Shown: positions 25,597-39,500, counted from the first letter of the stretch. The stretch: DNA of 64,000 nt from Anaeramoeba flamelloides (GCA_027625915.1 JANTQA010000015.1:5733001-5797000); one strand, 5' to 3'. Notes: generated by a model from the letters alone, not told the origin. Made by a program: numbers and translations.

Positions 25597-26056
25597 AAAA
25601 TTTGAAAGAATTGAGTAAAATATTTCATTTTTCTTTATTCCTTTTTATTCTGGAAAATGATTGAGGTTTTCTTGAGTTTTTCTATTTTATATTGAAAATC
25701 AATAGATTTTCGTTAGGTTTTTTTTACTTTAGAAATTACCCAGAAAACTTTACAGATAAAACAGAAACATCAAGAAAACTGCTAGGTTTTTCCTAATTAA
25801 AAAAAAATGGGTTAAATCTTTGATTTTACTTAACTATTTTGAATTCTGGAAACTCTAGAACACCCAACAAATAAATAGAAAACTTCAAAAAAACCAAGAA
25901 CACACAACAAATAAAATAAAAAAACCTCAAAAAAACCTAACGAAAATCAATAGATTTTCAATATAAAATAGAAAAACTCAAGAAAACCTCAATCATTTTC
26001 CAGAATAAAAAGGAATAAAGAAAAATGAAATATTTTACTCAATTCTTTCAAATTTT
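25597..26056. repeat. Perfect 128-bp inverted repeat with 204-bp loop
   Basis: The left arm 25597-25724 is the exact reverse complement of 25929-26056 by eye, including ATTCTGGAAAATGATTGAGG and AAATCAATAGATTTTCGTTA. The loop, 25725-25928, contains partly repeated CAACAAATAAA blocks. Perfect arms in such AT-rich neutral DNA imply a recent origin. It could be a foldback transposon, a hairpin-RNA source or a local inverted duplication. It starts 430 bp after the RPRD stop codon. Confidence 0.9.
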
Positions 26057-27289
26057 GGAAAACCTAGACACTCAAAGGCACTAAAGACCAAAAAACAAAA
26101 GTAATAAATAATAATAATAAATCAAGAATTATTTATAAAAAACTAAAAGATATTTAGGTTTTCCTTCAAGTTCAACAATTCAAAGATTCAGGATATTTAT
26201 TAATTGCATATAATAGATATTTTGATGATAACATAGATTATCATGATATTAACAGGAAAACAACAATAGTATAAAAAAAAAAAAGCGATGATTCCATCTT
26301 TATCGCAAAAAAATTATAAATTGTGATAAACAACATTATCACAAAAAAATAAAAAATTATTTTTTGAAATCACCTTAAAAAAAAAATCTTGACTTTTACA
26401 AAATAAAACACTTTTACAATACTTTCCCCTTTAAAAATTCATTGAAAGTGTTTGTAAGGGCTATGAATTGTCTTCAAGTGTTTGAAAGTTTTGAAAACCC
26501 GAAAACTGATATAAACTGAATGAGTTTGGTTTGTTGTGAAAAAAAAATTATTTTCTTTTCATTTTTTTTTAGAACAAAATATAAAATATTAAACAAATTT
26601 TATAATAATACTTCTAATAATCCATTTCAGTAATACACTTGAATATCCAATAGATGTGTTTTCTAAAAATGGAGTTGTTACCTTCACAATTTTAAATAGC
26701 CAAAAAGAATAATGAGTAATTTGACTTATTATTGGTGATCGTGCAAACAAAAACCTCTAAACTCTAGTTGTTCTTTTTTTTGTACAAATAAATATACTCA
26801 AAGAAGAAGAATAAGAAGAAGAAAAAAAAGGCCCAAAAAAAATCTTAATAATTGGTGATAATGTGGCAAGTGTTGTGAAAGCTTTTGAAAAGTTATTGCC
26901 CATTTTAGCTTTCCTGATAATATTGAAAATGTTTTCACCCACAATAACACATTCTTTAAAGAAAATGTGATGGGTTGGTTGTTTTAGAAGCTAATTATTC
27001 AATACAAAATACAACCTCACGATTAACTGAAAAATTATTTATTTTTTGGTTCTTCTTGTTGTTGATCTAAAAGGGACGATAGTTTTGCAAACCAAATCAA
27101 ATGAATATACGCAATAAAACTCTTGATCTGATCCTTGATTGAATCAAGTATCTTTTTTGTTGGTTTTTACATAGAATAACTTTTCATTACCTAATCTATT
27201 TTTTGATCACAAAAAATTTCTTTGTAAAATATATTTCTCAATTAACCCAAAAACCCATCAACTATAATATCGACATTACTTTTTAATCA

Positions 27290-27640
27290 CGATATTTTGG
27301 TATTTATTGGATTTTTCAATAATTATCGCGATTTTATAGAATATCGCGATTTGTTATATTATCACAATAATAAAGCCAGTTCCTCTTTTAAGACACAAAC
27401 TTTGAACGAAATTTAAGTAACATAAAAAATCTCAAATTAAGACACAAAATTCAAATTCTAGTAAAATAATTTGTTATAAAAATAATTCCAAATTATTTGA
27501 ATTAATTTGAGATTTTTTAGTGTGACTTAAATTTGGTTCATAGTATGTATCTTAAAAGTGGAACTGACTGTATTGAATATCGCGATTTTTTAAAATATAG
27601 AGATTTGATAGAAATTATCGCGATTGTTGTAAATGTATCA
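27290..27640. repeat. Zone of repeated ATCGCGAT motifs
   Basis: TATCGCGATT or close variants occur near 27320, 27343, 27578 and 27617, with the related ATCACGATATT near 27281. CG dinucleotides are otherwise rare in this AT-rich spacer, so the clustering stands out. The MITE at 27377-27566 splits the cluster. The motif is a self-complementary octamer core (ATCGCGAT) and could be a protein-binding site or part of an older element. Confidence 0.6.
27377..27566. mobile_element. 190-bp MITE with 63-bp terminal inverted repeats
   Basis: The left arm CAGTTCCTCTTTTAAGACAC is mirrored by the right end (reading CAGTTCCACTTTTAAGATAC on the other strand), and similarity continues for about 63 bp to AAAAAATCTCAAATT on each side. 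Most of the element is therefore one long hairpin. No clear target duplication is visible. No coding capacity. Confidence 0.8.
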
Positions 27641-28841
27641 TGAATTAAGCATGATATCATCCAAACCTCTAATAATATTATTATGGGAATAATAGATAAT
27701 AAAAACAAAATTTTCCCCCTATGTTTAAAATGTGAACATATGGATATGAATTTTAATAATGATCATTTTTAAAGGGTATGAACTCCTGGGAACAATAATT
27801 AATTAATAATTCGAAATAAATTAGAAAAAAATCTTAATAAATTGCCTATTATTACAATGCAGTTTATAATTATTTTCATTAAATTGTCATCATGAAATCA
27901 AGGATTTTAAGCTTAAATTTTTAAAAAAAAATTAAGCTATAAACCTAATTAGAGTATAATTGAATTTAGTTTTTTTAATATAATAATAAACAGAAATTAA
28001 TTCAGTTTGAGATCTTTCAATTCCAGATTTCATCATTGGTGGGCAATAAATCAGTTAAATCTTATTTGAAAAATATACTTTCGAGCTATTGTTTGACAAT
28101 TCAATTCAGTAATATTCCATTTAATTTAGTAATTTTGTTAATATTACCAACTAAAAACCCATTTGAACACTTACCGATTTCTTTTTTTTTTTATCAAAAG
28201 AAATGAGATTTTTGTTTCTTCTACTTTTTTTACTTTGTAAAACACCCAATTATTTTACCTTAAAAAAACCATAAGAATATGGAAGTAATTATTTGAAATC
28301 TCGTCAATTTATTTTAGTGACTTACCTTGAATTACAAATGGGAACAAATTAATACTTTGTTTTGCTTTTTAAAATAGAGTTTTCAAAAAGAAAAAGATTA
28401 TTCTTTGTTATCTCATTTTATTTGCTTAGAAAATTATTCTGAAATATCTTTTGGGTGATCGAAGAATAGAGAGTGAAAGTAATCTTTCATAAATGTAAAA
28501 CAGAGAATAATCCAAAATTAAATTCCATACAAATTACTCAACTTGTAAGTCGTTTGGAAAAAGAAAATATATAAACTTCACACTCCAGTAGATAATAGAA
28601 TAAACCTCCTGTTACTGAGATGCATTTAATTCAATTATTTATTACTTCTTCGATCAGATTTCAAGAAGTTTTTTCAGAATATCGAAATTATTATAAAATT
28701 TTACTCGGAAGAAAAGGACTATTGAATTGTTACAACCTGTAAACCAGTATTTAGAATCACCAAGATTCTCACCAAACAAAATTACAAAACAAAAGCAAAT
28801 AAAAAACTCATTTTTTCACAAATAATTGCTTTTCAAAATTT

Positions 28842-30690
28842 ATGAGTTACCCTTTACAAATTTATTTACCTGAGCACAATATCAGAAAAACCATCTTTAT
28901 TAAACCCAAAACAGTAATTAATAAAGTAGTCAAGTTTCTAATCTCAAAGTTACCACGCAAAATCAATAGCCAAGTACAGGGCTATCGGCTGTATGTGCCA
29001 GCTTTAAAGTATGAAGACGTTTGCCCATGGTTAGAAGAGGATCGGATTATTACATCTTATGAGCTGTCAACAAAAACAGAATACCAATTCCGATCGTGTA
29101 CTTTTGAATTCCGTTTTGCGCTTGTGAGTCAATTAACCTCCAAAATAAAGTTTTCTCTCGAAACAAAAGTAAGCGAGATCATCGCCGGTGTTTGCTTACA
29201 AAGGAAGGTGCCATTCCCAAAACAAATCTATGCCTTGGTGCACAATGGAGACATTTTAGAATTGACCAAAACTTTGTTTCAATTAGGGATCTATGACAAC
29301 TCTGAGGAATTGCTGTTGGTGCCCAAGTGCTACATTGTCCCGATCCCAAATAGCCTTGAGACAGATGAAAAATTGTTGGAAACATGGTTTTTGGTTTTAA
29401 AAAATAATTACTTGTCTGGGCGGCATTGTGTGCCCTTTGAACACACAATGCGAATGAGTGCCATCTTGTTTCAATTAGATCAAGGCGATCATCGTGAGCA
29501 AATTCATACCATTGAAAATTGTAAATCGATCTTGATTTCGCTGATACCTCCAATTTGGAAGGGCTTAAAGTTATTATACAATTCAATATTTCGTGCGCAC
29601 TCATTGCTTGTCGGCATGACAAGCCCAAATGGGAAAAAATTATTTATTGAACTTGCAAGGGCCGCACCTTTATTAAAAACGAAATGGTTCTATGGGAAAA
29701 TAACAAGCCAAAGAAATTTGGTTTTAAATAAAAACAGAGTCATTCAAAAGAAAAAAAACCTCAAAGTGAAAAAAAAAAAAGAGTTTGAAAAGCAAAACCA
29801 AAGACAAAAAGGAAAGGGGAAGGGGAAGAGTAAACTCAAAGATCAAAAAAGAAAAAAAGAAATATTAAAGATCGGAAAAACAAAAAGAAAAACAAAAGAT
29901 AATATAAATGGGAATGTTGGCACTGAAATTGTTTTAGGAATATCCAAAGATGCATTTTTTATTATCAATAAGCAAAGAAAAGCACCAATCGAGACCATAC
30001 TATTAAAACAGGTCTCCAATTACGCCATCATTGATTTAAATATTTCCTTTTGCTTTTCTACCAAGACAATTACGTTACAATTAAAAAAATTGACGACTGT
30101 TGCAAAATTATTAAAAAAGTTATTTCGACGTTTTAAAAGAAATATCCAAAATGAAAAAATCGAGCAAAGAAAAAAATTTCCCATACAACAAAATACAAAG
30201 TTGGCCAATTTTAAAAACAATTCAAATTCTTCTTCAAAATCGCAAAACATTCTCCAAAGCCAACCCATTTTTTCTAAAAATACCCAATTTAATTCAAAAT
30301 TTCTTGGCTTATCTTCTTCATCCCAATTATTATCCTATTCATCAACACAATTTTTAGATGATGAAAAATTTTCTGAAAACGATGGGTTTTTTATATCAGA
30401 GGATTTAGTTTCAACAAAGACTACAGTTTTAGATAAAATACAAAAGATAGATTTCAACAAAAATAAGGATAATAAAATTGAAATTTTAGCTTCACAAATC
30501 CCAAATAACGATATAAAAAGCGATAAGCCCTTAATAACTAACCATAATAATATACTCAATTCTATGATTTCAACCACTTCTTTTAATTACAATCATAAAC
30601 AGAATCACCAAACTGAGAATAATTTCTCTTTAATTACCAACAATAACCAAATTACACAAATGTTACAAAGTTCTAATAAAAATATCTATC

Positions 30691-30738
<48 letters not shown>

Positions 30739-30989
30739 TTAATAATATTAATATTAATAATATTATTAATAATAATAATAATAATAATGGTGGTGGTGAT
30801 GATGATGATGATGATAATATTGATAATACAAATGATGATCAAACCCAAAATAAAAATTTAACGAAAGATAAAGAAGAAAAGCAAATTGAAAAGATAAACA
30901 ATGAAAATAAAATTAATAATACAGATTTAACTTTTGAAACAATCTTATCAAATGATTTAGATCATTTAATTAAAAATTGGAAAAAATAA
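28842..30989 (+). CDS. FERM-domain protein resembling a talin head without rod
   Basis: FERM modules link membrane receptors or phosphoinositides to the cortical actin skeleton. This intron-less gene encodes 715 residues from an ATG at 28842. The order matches a talin head: F0-like ubiquitin fold at about 1-85 (KTIFIKPKTVINKVVKFL), F1 at 86-165, helical F2 at 175-275 (NNYLSGRHCVPFEHTMRMSA against talin's DDILNGSHPVSFDKACEFAG), and F3 at 280-430. F3 is split by a basic Lys-rich insert at about 295-358, before EIVLGISKDAFFIINKQ, which aligns with talin's LLGITKECVMRVDEKT. No talin rod, vinculin-binding helices or I/LWEQ domain follows. Instead there is a Ser/Asn-rich tail with a long Asn run (30690-30787) and an Asp run. 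The FERM fold is well supported; talin-like rather than another FERM family is moderately supported. Confidence 0.82.
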
Positions 30990-31204
30990 TTGAAATTAAT
31001 TAATGAATAAGAACAAAGATGTTTATTTTTTCGATTTATTTTTTGTTATTGTTAAAATAATTCAGAAAAGATTCGAAATTTTGAATAAATAAATAACAAA
31101 ACCAATTATTTGATGTTTTACAATGTTTTATACTTTAAAATTTTTTATAAAGAAAGCCTATCAAATATTATTTTAATTTTAATTTTGCTAATTAAATTAT
31201 TCAA

Positions 31205-31229
31205 TATAATATATATATATATATATATA
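31205..31229. repeat. (TA)n microsatellite
   Basis: About twelve uninterrupted TA units lie 215 bp after the FERM stop codon. Such runs are common in AT-rich spacers and have no evident function. Confidence 0.9.
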
Positions 31230-31325
31230 ATAAACAATAACAATGACAATAATTAAATATAATCATATTGGTACGATTTAATTTAATTTAATGATAATAA
31301 TAAAGAAGGTAATGTATTAATGAGC

Positions 31326-31362
<37 letters not shown>
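31326..31362. repeat. (AAT)n microsatellite
   Basis: About twelve perfect AAT units. The same triplet encodes the Asn run of the neighbouring FERM gene, showing that AAT expansion acts on coding and non-coding DNA alike here. Confidence 0.9.
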
Positions 31363-31364
<2 letters not shown>

Positions 31365-34300
31365 GCACTTGCACACACTTAGAAATTTAAACAATTGAAA
31401 CAGGTACATTTATATCAAATAACACAATTAATAATTATTCATTATTTTAAGGCAATTCCCAATTATTTAGAATATGAATGGTTTACAAAAACAACTATAT
31501 ATTTATTTTTAATGTTTAAATTTTTATCAAAAAGGTTGTGCATAGAAAAGAAGAAAAAAACCGAAAATAATACAAGAATTTTAATATTTTTTTTTTTAAC
31601 AATAAAAGTATAACCAATTTAGACCCAATAATTAAAGTTATATTGTAAAAATAAAATTATTTTATTATTGCAAATCGAATTAATCCACCAAAAATATATA
31701 AAGAAGATAACTGTAATGAAGAAAGAACAATATTTATTCAAAAAAAAAAACTGCTATTATTGCTGCTTATAATAATAATAATCACAATTATATTAAAAAA
31801 TTTAGCATTTATTTAAATTTTTAAAGAAAAAAGAATACTCTATTAGAATAATATTTATAATGATCATTTTCAAGAGACGATGTAGTCTTGATTTCACTGG
31901 ATTCTAGCAAAAAAAAAAGCGTTATTTAACTATAGTTTAAACAATAAATGTTGGATTTTAATCAAAAATAAATTTGGAAAAATAATTTTGAGGGAAAATT
32001 AAAAACTTAATTTTTCTTATCGCCTTTTAAATTCTATTTCTTTCATAGATATCTTAATTGTCAGCCTTGTAAAGATTTCTAGAATAGAGTGGGTTTGCTT
32101 ATCCAAGAATAATCATTCAAGTTTAGAAACTCACCCCGGATAGGTAATTAAGAAGATGCATTTTGTATTCTTTTTTATTATTTTTTTTTTGAGTGAAACA
32201 ACGATCGTTCACAAAATTAAGTGAATCATCCCAGTAGATTGTTCCAAAACAAACCCCAATATTATTATTATTTTTCTTTGTTGTTTATGTTTTTTTTTTT
32301 TTTTTTTTTTGAATTTTAATAGAAAGAGTCTTAGAAAGTAGTGGGTATATTATCCTTAAAAAATTTTTTCTTACTGTGGTAAATTAATTATTTAACCATC
32401 TTGTTTTGGTCTCTTCGTTCTTGAACTAGTGACTTTCGCTCTCATTTTTTCATATCTAATTAATACTGGGCTGGGTTTTGGTTGTATTAATCAACATTGG
32501 AAATGTTATTTGATTTTCCCGAATTTTAATGAATAAAGTAAAATTAAATATTTTAGTTAATTCTTTTGAGTTCTTGAAAATGTCGTGATTTTTTTTTAAT
32601 TTTTGTTTTAATTAGAAAATCAAAGGATTTTCGAAACAAAAATAAAAAATTAAAAAATTAGTTACTGAGGGATACTCCATATCTCCCCAGATACCCTAAA
32701 GGAAGATTTCAAAATTATTAAAAATTAAAAATTTAACTTGAAAATGAAAAAATCACTTAAATTTAAATCATGTAATACCTTTCTCAAATAGTAAACATTT
32801 TTAATGGATTAAATAGATATTCATACCTATTAAAAAATCACTATAAATATAAGACATTGAGAAAAAAGAAAAAAAGTAAAAAAAAAGTATAAAAATGATT
32901 ACAAATCTGAATATAAGGAAACATAAATCGTTTCTTGTGATATTACGGGAGATATAAATATATTTAGATAAAATGAAAAAACAAACACTTATCAAGAGTT
33001 TTTGACAAAAATATTAATACCAAAATTGTTTATTATTTTTTGTTAAAATTAAATCATCAAAAAAATGGTAAAATATTCACATTTTCAAATATGATTTAAT
33101 TGGTTGTTTCTTGATCAAATACCTTTGCCAGACTAGAGTATAAATTTTCGAGTATTATTGAAATTTTTATTTTTTTTTTGTTAGAATCCTGTGAGTAGAT
33201 TGAAAAGGTCTTGAATTTTCAAAAAAAGATGGTAAGGGGAATTTTAGAACTTGTGAGTTTCCTCTTAAATATAAATAATCAATATTCATTTTTTTCAGAA
33301 TTTTAAGTATTAAAAAACTTTTATTATTTTTACATTACTTTTTCGGTATACTTAGAAAAAAAAAAAAAAAAAATCTTTTAAAACACTTTTTTAATTTTGA
33401 AAGTATTATTTTTTAGTTGAGTTGGTGAATTTTAAAACTATTCTTCTTAAACAGTGAAATTCGTTTCATTAATCAATTATAAAAAAAATAAAAAGTATTT
33501 TTTTTTTATTTTTGAATTAATTTTTTTTTTTTTAACATAATCACGGAATTCCAAAGATACAATAACTCAGAATCTATTGCTGGTTATTTTAAATATTCAA
33601 TCGATTTTTCACCACTATTCAAATATCAACAAACATCGATTGAAATAATAACTTGAAACAATTTAAATTGATCATTCATTATTATGAAATTTATTTTTCG
33701 AGGCGTAAATCATTCTTCAATACTCAAATATTTTGATAACTTAAATTCTGAAAGGTGAAATAATAATTTAAAGCTGAAAATAAAAAATAACGTATTTATT
33801 GTGAAACTAGAGGTGCTGTTCGATAAAATTACTAATTATTTACTTTTATGTTTTTTTTTTTAATTGGGGAGATAAACAGAAAATTATATAAAGTTTTATG
33901 TTTATTTCTCAAAATAAAAAAAAACTCGGGAACTTTCTGAAACTTCAAAGTTCTATTTAAAGTTTTTAATCTACGTTTTAAGGTAAACTCCTTTTCGCTT
34001 AAAGGACCCCAGCCCAAAATGGCTTATTCACTTTTTTTAAGAATCGATCAATTTTAGATTCTTTCGAAATAATAAAATAAATAAACTCAGGATTAGAGTT
34101 GATATTCAATAAAAAACACCGGAAACAACTTGAAATTATCAAAATAATAAAATATTAACAATTAAATTTAATCCATTTTATGGGAAATTTTTGTTTCTAA
34201 TGTCTTAATATCTTTAGAAAATAAAAATTGTTGACAATAAAAAAGTTCAATAGTAAACGTATCTATTTTAAAAGAACATAGAAATTATTAATTTTCTTTA

Positions 34301-36561
34301 ATGTTAATTTTGATTTTTAAAGATTTTTTATTCAAAATGAAAAAAAAAAAAAAAAAAAAAAAAAGAAAAAAAAGTAAAATACACAAAAATCAAAAAAAAG
34401 CAATAATTGACTAAATTAGAAAAAATGATCTTGATCCAAAACTTTAAAAATTATTTTGAGAAGAATAATGTATTAAAATAATTGAATGTTTTCGATTTCT
34501 TCAATAATACTGAGTTCCTTTAACTGAAAATCGGCTTGGTAATATTATGACTAATATAGTAGACTTACATTAAAGAATAAAGAGAAAATATTCTATTTTT
34601 AAATAAAGACAAGAGAAAGAGACAGAGAAATAAAAGTGAGTAAGATAAAAGAAAATTTCACAATAAAAAAAAGGTGATAAAAACTTCATTAATAGTTATT
34701 TTTTAGAACCAGATATTGAATCAACTGTAGTTTGTTTCCTTTTGTGTTAATTACTATAAAGCTGTATAATCACCACAATCATTTTGGTCTGCTTGTAAAT
34801 ATTATCATACCTGTCAGGAGTTAATTACCATACAGGGCGATTGTAATTCACAGGAAGTTAAATTGGTCATGTAGTTACTCTTCTTCGATAGTTGATTATG
34901 AAATCCAAACAAAATAATTAATTATTCTTCTTTTTTACTACTTGTCAGAAAAAATAGATAAGAAAAAATAATTTTTTTTATGTGGAAAAAACTGGAAATT
35001 CAAAAAAAATATAAAAATAATCCAATTAATATAAAATAGTAAAAGATCATATAAGTACATTTATGATGAGTTCCACACATTGAAGTAGTATTAAGTTATA
35101 GATATATAATCAAAATGAATTTATTAAAATCATTAATTTCCCTTTTTTTAAAAAAATATAAGAAAAAAAAAAAATTTGCAGTATACCAATTATGAATTAT
35201 GGATTATGAAATTTATTTTTATTTTAGATGATCATTTTAACCAGATTTTATCACTCCTGTGTGTATGATAGTGTTGTATTTTACTGTGTAATATAGACTA
35301 TTTCTTGTTAATAATTATTCGATAAGTGAGATCTTTACTTTCAAAATCAAACAGAAAACTCATGAAAATATCACAACATTATTGCAATACTTTTTTTTTT
35401 TTGATTCGTGCATCAATAGATAATTTAAATCAAAAAACAATAAATTAAAAAAAAAAAATAGTATTTTTCAAGAATTCAAAAGAAATAAGTAAAAGGAAAG
35501 ATTACCATTAAAACTTTTTTAACCCTAGAAAATCAAAATAAATTCAAAATGGTCCAATCTGTTCATCGATAAGGTTTTATTTATATTTGATTAAAAAATT
35601 TTATTCGTTTTTCTTCTTCTTTCTTTTTTTTTTCTATTAATAAATTTTCTTTAATTCCACCTTTTAACTGTGAAAGAATAAAAAATCGCATATATTATTT
35701 TTTTACCTTTTTTTTTTCAATGATTGGTTAACGTTTTATTCTGGAAAATATTTGAAAGAAAAAAATATAAGGATGTACTTTCAACACTGAAATATTGAAA
35801 TATAGATTATTGGTAACTTGGAAATAAAACTGAAACTTTTAACTTAAATTTTCTTTATATAAAACCCACAATTTAGATTAAAAAAAAAACACATGCAAAA
35901 CAACTACCCCTCCACTCCCAAATAAACAAACACAACGACTTCCCAAAATATAAATACTAAAATTAATAAAAGGATCTGGATTGCAATTTCTGTTTTTATT
36001 GAGTGTTCTTGAGAAAAATGGACAGTTGGTTTTGTTTTCTTAATTTAAACATGTCAACATGTTTTTTTTTTTAACTAATTTCTTATTATAGATCCCTTCC
36101 CTATTTTTTTACAATTTATTTTTTAACTTATTTTTATTTTAATTCTCCTTTTTGTTTTTTCAACCTATCAAAAACTTGTAACTTGCCTAATTCTAAAATA
36201 GAGTTTTTTCTTTTTCATCTAAATTACCAATTTACCTTTAGTAATCAAGCTTTGAGAGGATCTTTGATCTCTTCATTAATCTATCAAAAAGTTCAACTAA
36301 AAATATTCAATTTTAAAAAGAACTATTGGCTTAATCCGAAATAAAGATAAAAAATATTTCGTAATTCATTTCAATTGTTGTTCCCGAGAATTAAATAACG
36401 ACTACCCTTAAATTATCTTTTAAAAATAAAATTAAGAATCAAACAAAACTTCTTTTTGTAATTGACCAAACCCTCATACATTGCAAAAGGAATTCACTTA
36501 AAGTTTTCAATAATTTTTTATCAAAAGGAATTATTTTTTCAGCCATTTTTCGAATTTTTTC

Positions 36562-39500
36562 ATGGCAGAAAGTATTTTAGATTTTTCAACTGAAGAGTTT
36601 GATGTTGAAATTCTCGATCAAATTGTTGTTACCATTTTTAATGAAAATTCCAATGACGTACAGGACTTTTACTTTTTCAATTACATCAAAATTTTAATTA
36701 TTAACTCAAAATTCACAACAAATTTCCAAAAACAAAAAAAAAAAAAAAAAAAAAAAAAACTGTTTTATTTACCTAAAAAATTAAAAAAAAATACGACTCC
36801 ACAAAATCAAACACTTAACAACCAATTAGCGAATTCTAGCACAAGATATTTTAAATCAATTTATTGAACACCCTGATAGCTGGACAAGAGTTGATCAGAT
36901 CTTGTATCAAAGCAAAAATGAAAGAACAAAATTTATTGCTGTGCAGATCTTAGAAAAAACAATCAAATACAGATGGTGTTCAATACCAGAGAAGCAATGT
37001 GAAGCGATCAAAGATTTTTTAACGAGGGCGATTTATGAATTGTCTTCAACCGAAGAAAAGTTGAAAGAGTCACAATTAATCTTAAAAAAAATGAATTTGG
37101 CTTTAGTTGAGGTAAAATTAACTTCCACCAAACTGCAAATAAAAAAACAAAAAATAAAATCAATTATGGAAAGAAAAGAAAAGAAAAGAAAAGATTCTAA
37201 TCTCAAAAGCCAAAAAGTTTAGGCGAATTTTTTGAGTTTATTGAATCATCTAAAACACTAAACCTAATTTTGTTCATTTGATCGTTAAAATTAATTGACA
37301 ACATTCTTTTCTTCCAAATTAAAAATTTTGAAAAAAAAAAAAAAAAAAAAAAAAAACACAAAAAACAGATTGTGAAGCAAGAATGGCCAAACAATTGGAG
37401 TAATTTTTTAAAAGATCTTATTGAAACATCAAAGGAAAATGAGTTTATTTGCGAAAATAGAATGGTTATTTTGCGTTATCTTTCCGAAGAAATTTTTGAT
37501 TATAGTTTTGGGCAAATGACACAGTCAAAAATTAAGGAATTGAAAAATTCCTTAAATGTGGAATTCTCTTTAATCTACGAATTGTGTGAAGAAGTCTTAG
37601 AAAAGAGTCAAAACTTGTCTTTGATTCAGATTACTTTAAAAACTTTTCACAAATTTTTAAATTGGATTCCTTTGGGTTACATCTTTGAAACTGGGATTAT
37701 TGACACAATTATTAGTAGGGTAATAATTTTTTCTTTTCTTTTCTTTTCTTTTTCTTTCACAAGTAGGTACATTTTACCTTTTTGAAAATTTTAATTGTGA
37801 AACTTCTTACCGAAAATTTCATTTTTTGAGTGCCACCAGATATTGGGTTATTAAAACCAAAATACCATTCACTAGTCTATTTGTAAAAACGAACCTAAAG
37901 TAAATCAGAGTTGAATCTTTTCTTTTTTCAATTTTTTGAACATTTTTTTTGATTAAATTTTTGGTTTTATTAAATTAGGTTTTGGATCTAAGAAATGTGT
38001 TTATGCCAATGAGTTAAATTAATCCAAGAATAAAAAAAATTAAACCCGAAAAGGTGTGAATTTTGAACAAAATCCTTTCTTTTTGAATACCAAACAAGAA
38101 AGATCACCTTTTCCTTGTAAATTTGTTGGAATCAATGAATGAAAAAAAAATAATAATTGAACAAAGCCTATTTTTGAAGATTTGTTTTCTTTATCTTCTT
38201 AATTTGGAATGAACCTAAACGATTCATTACCTTAGATTTCTAGTCCATTACTATTTATTATTATTTTAAAATTTTTTTACACCTACTTGAAAAATTCTTT
38301 TTTCAAATATTTTTATCAAACAAAGCAAAAAAAAAAAAAAAAGAACACTGTTTCAAATAGTAAAGTGAAAGAGATTGAATTCTCGGAATCACAAAACAAT
38401 TACAAAAGATTCAACTCAAAGAAAAAGAAAATATGGTGAAAAAATTAAAAGAATTATTTTGAGCACTCAATTTTAATCTAAAATAAATAATTATCAAACC
38501 AAATAAATACATCCAATAAATCTTTATTTCTGAAGAAAAAATCAAAAAATTTCCTATTTTACTGAACAAAACTAATTAGATGAATTAAATGAAAATAAGA
38601 ATTTTAAAATTCATTTTGGAAAATTTTTTAGAAATAAAAAGTAATTTTTTTCTCAAAAATTTTCCAAACAAAAGGTTTTTCCTGAATTAAAAATAAAACC
38701 AAGTAAAGAAGAAGTAATTATATTAAATTTTCGAGAAAAGATCAAGAAAAAAATGATTTTTTTTTATTATTTCTTAATCAATTTTTTCATTTCAATTTTT
38801 GAATTGGTATGTAAATATATTATACTAGGATATATCCCACCCTCGTATTTATTAAAATGTTAATGTATTTGATTAAAGAAATGATTTTAGTAATTCAGTT
38901 TCGCATTAATGGAGGCACTCAAAACTGGTAAAATGTACTTACTCCTTTAATACATTCTTTTCTCAAAGAAAACAAGTAAATTATTATTATATTTTTTTTG
39001 GTACTTCTCAAAATGAACACTTTGTTATTTTACTTTTGATTCTTACAAAACAACATTTTTTTAAACTAAAAATTTGTTCGGCAAAGTAATTTACAAATAA
39101 TAATTTTTATATAATCCATAAATAAAAAAATTACTTTAACCAAATTTAAATAGATTAAAATTATTAACAAACAAGTAAATACTTTTCTCTTTTTCAAAGC
39201 AATAATTTTTCAAATACAACATTGAACAAATAATAATAATAGTAGAAGTAGCAGTGGTAGTGGTAATACATACCTTCCAATCCTACCTTAAATTTTTAAT
39301 AATACATCAAAATTGATTTCTATTATAAAAATTATTTGAGATTACAAATCATAAATTCATGTTGACAAACGTTTAATTGATTGTGACAAGATATGTTAAA
39401 CTGTTAATATAGAGGACAAAACTTTCTATTTTATAAATTTTTTCGATTTTTCTTATACTTAATTGAAACCTCAACATGGAATTTAGAATATTTAGAAATT

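Larger units (their letters stand above)
25170..28841. other. Intergenic region between RPRD and FERM genes
   Basis: These 3.7 kb between two plus-strand genes hold a perfect 128-bp inverted repeat (25597-26056), a zone with repeated TATCGCGATT motifs, and a 190-bp MITE inserted into that zone. A short open stretch at about 26810-26970 looks like a decayed coding fragment. The FERM promoter must lie near the right end, but nothing recognisable marks it. Confidence 0.6.
30990..36561. other. Intergenic region between FERM and XPO1 genes
   Basis: These 5.6 kb contain microsatellites, namely (TA)n at 31205-31229 and (AAT)n at 31326-31362, and a 25-A run at 34340-34364. An imperfect A/T hairpin lies at about 32595-32660. 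The sequence after the 25-A run partly resembles that after the poly-A at 42237-42420. I found no gene. A short minus-strand open stretch at 33832-34017 lacks an ATG and resembles no family I know. Confidence 0.55.

Noticed and set aside
33832-34017. 61-codon minus-strand frame
   Set aside because: It opens with TTG rather than ATG, lacks recognisable motifs and lies in repetitive spacer.
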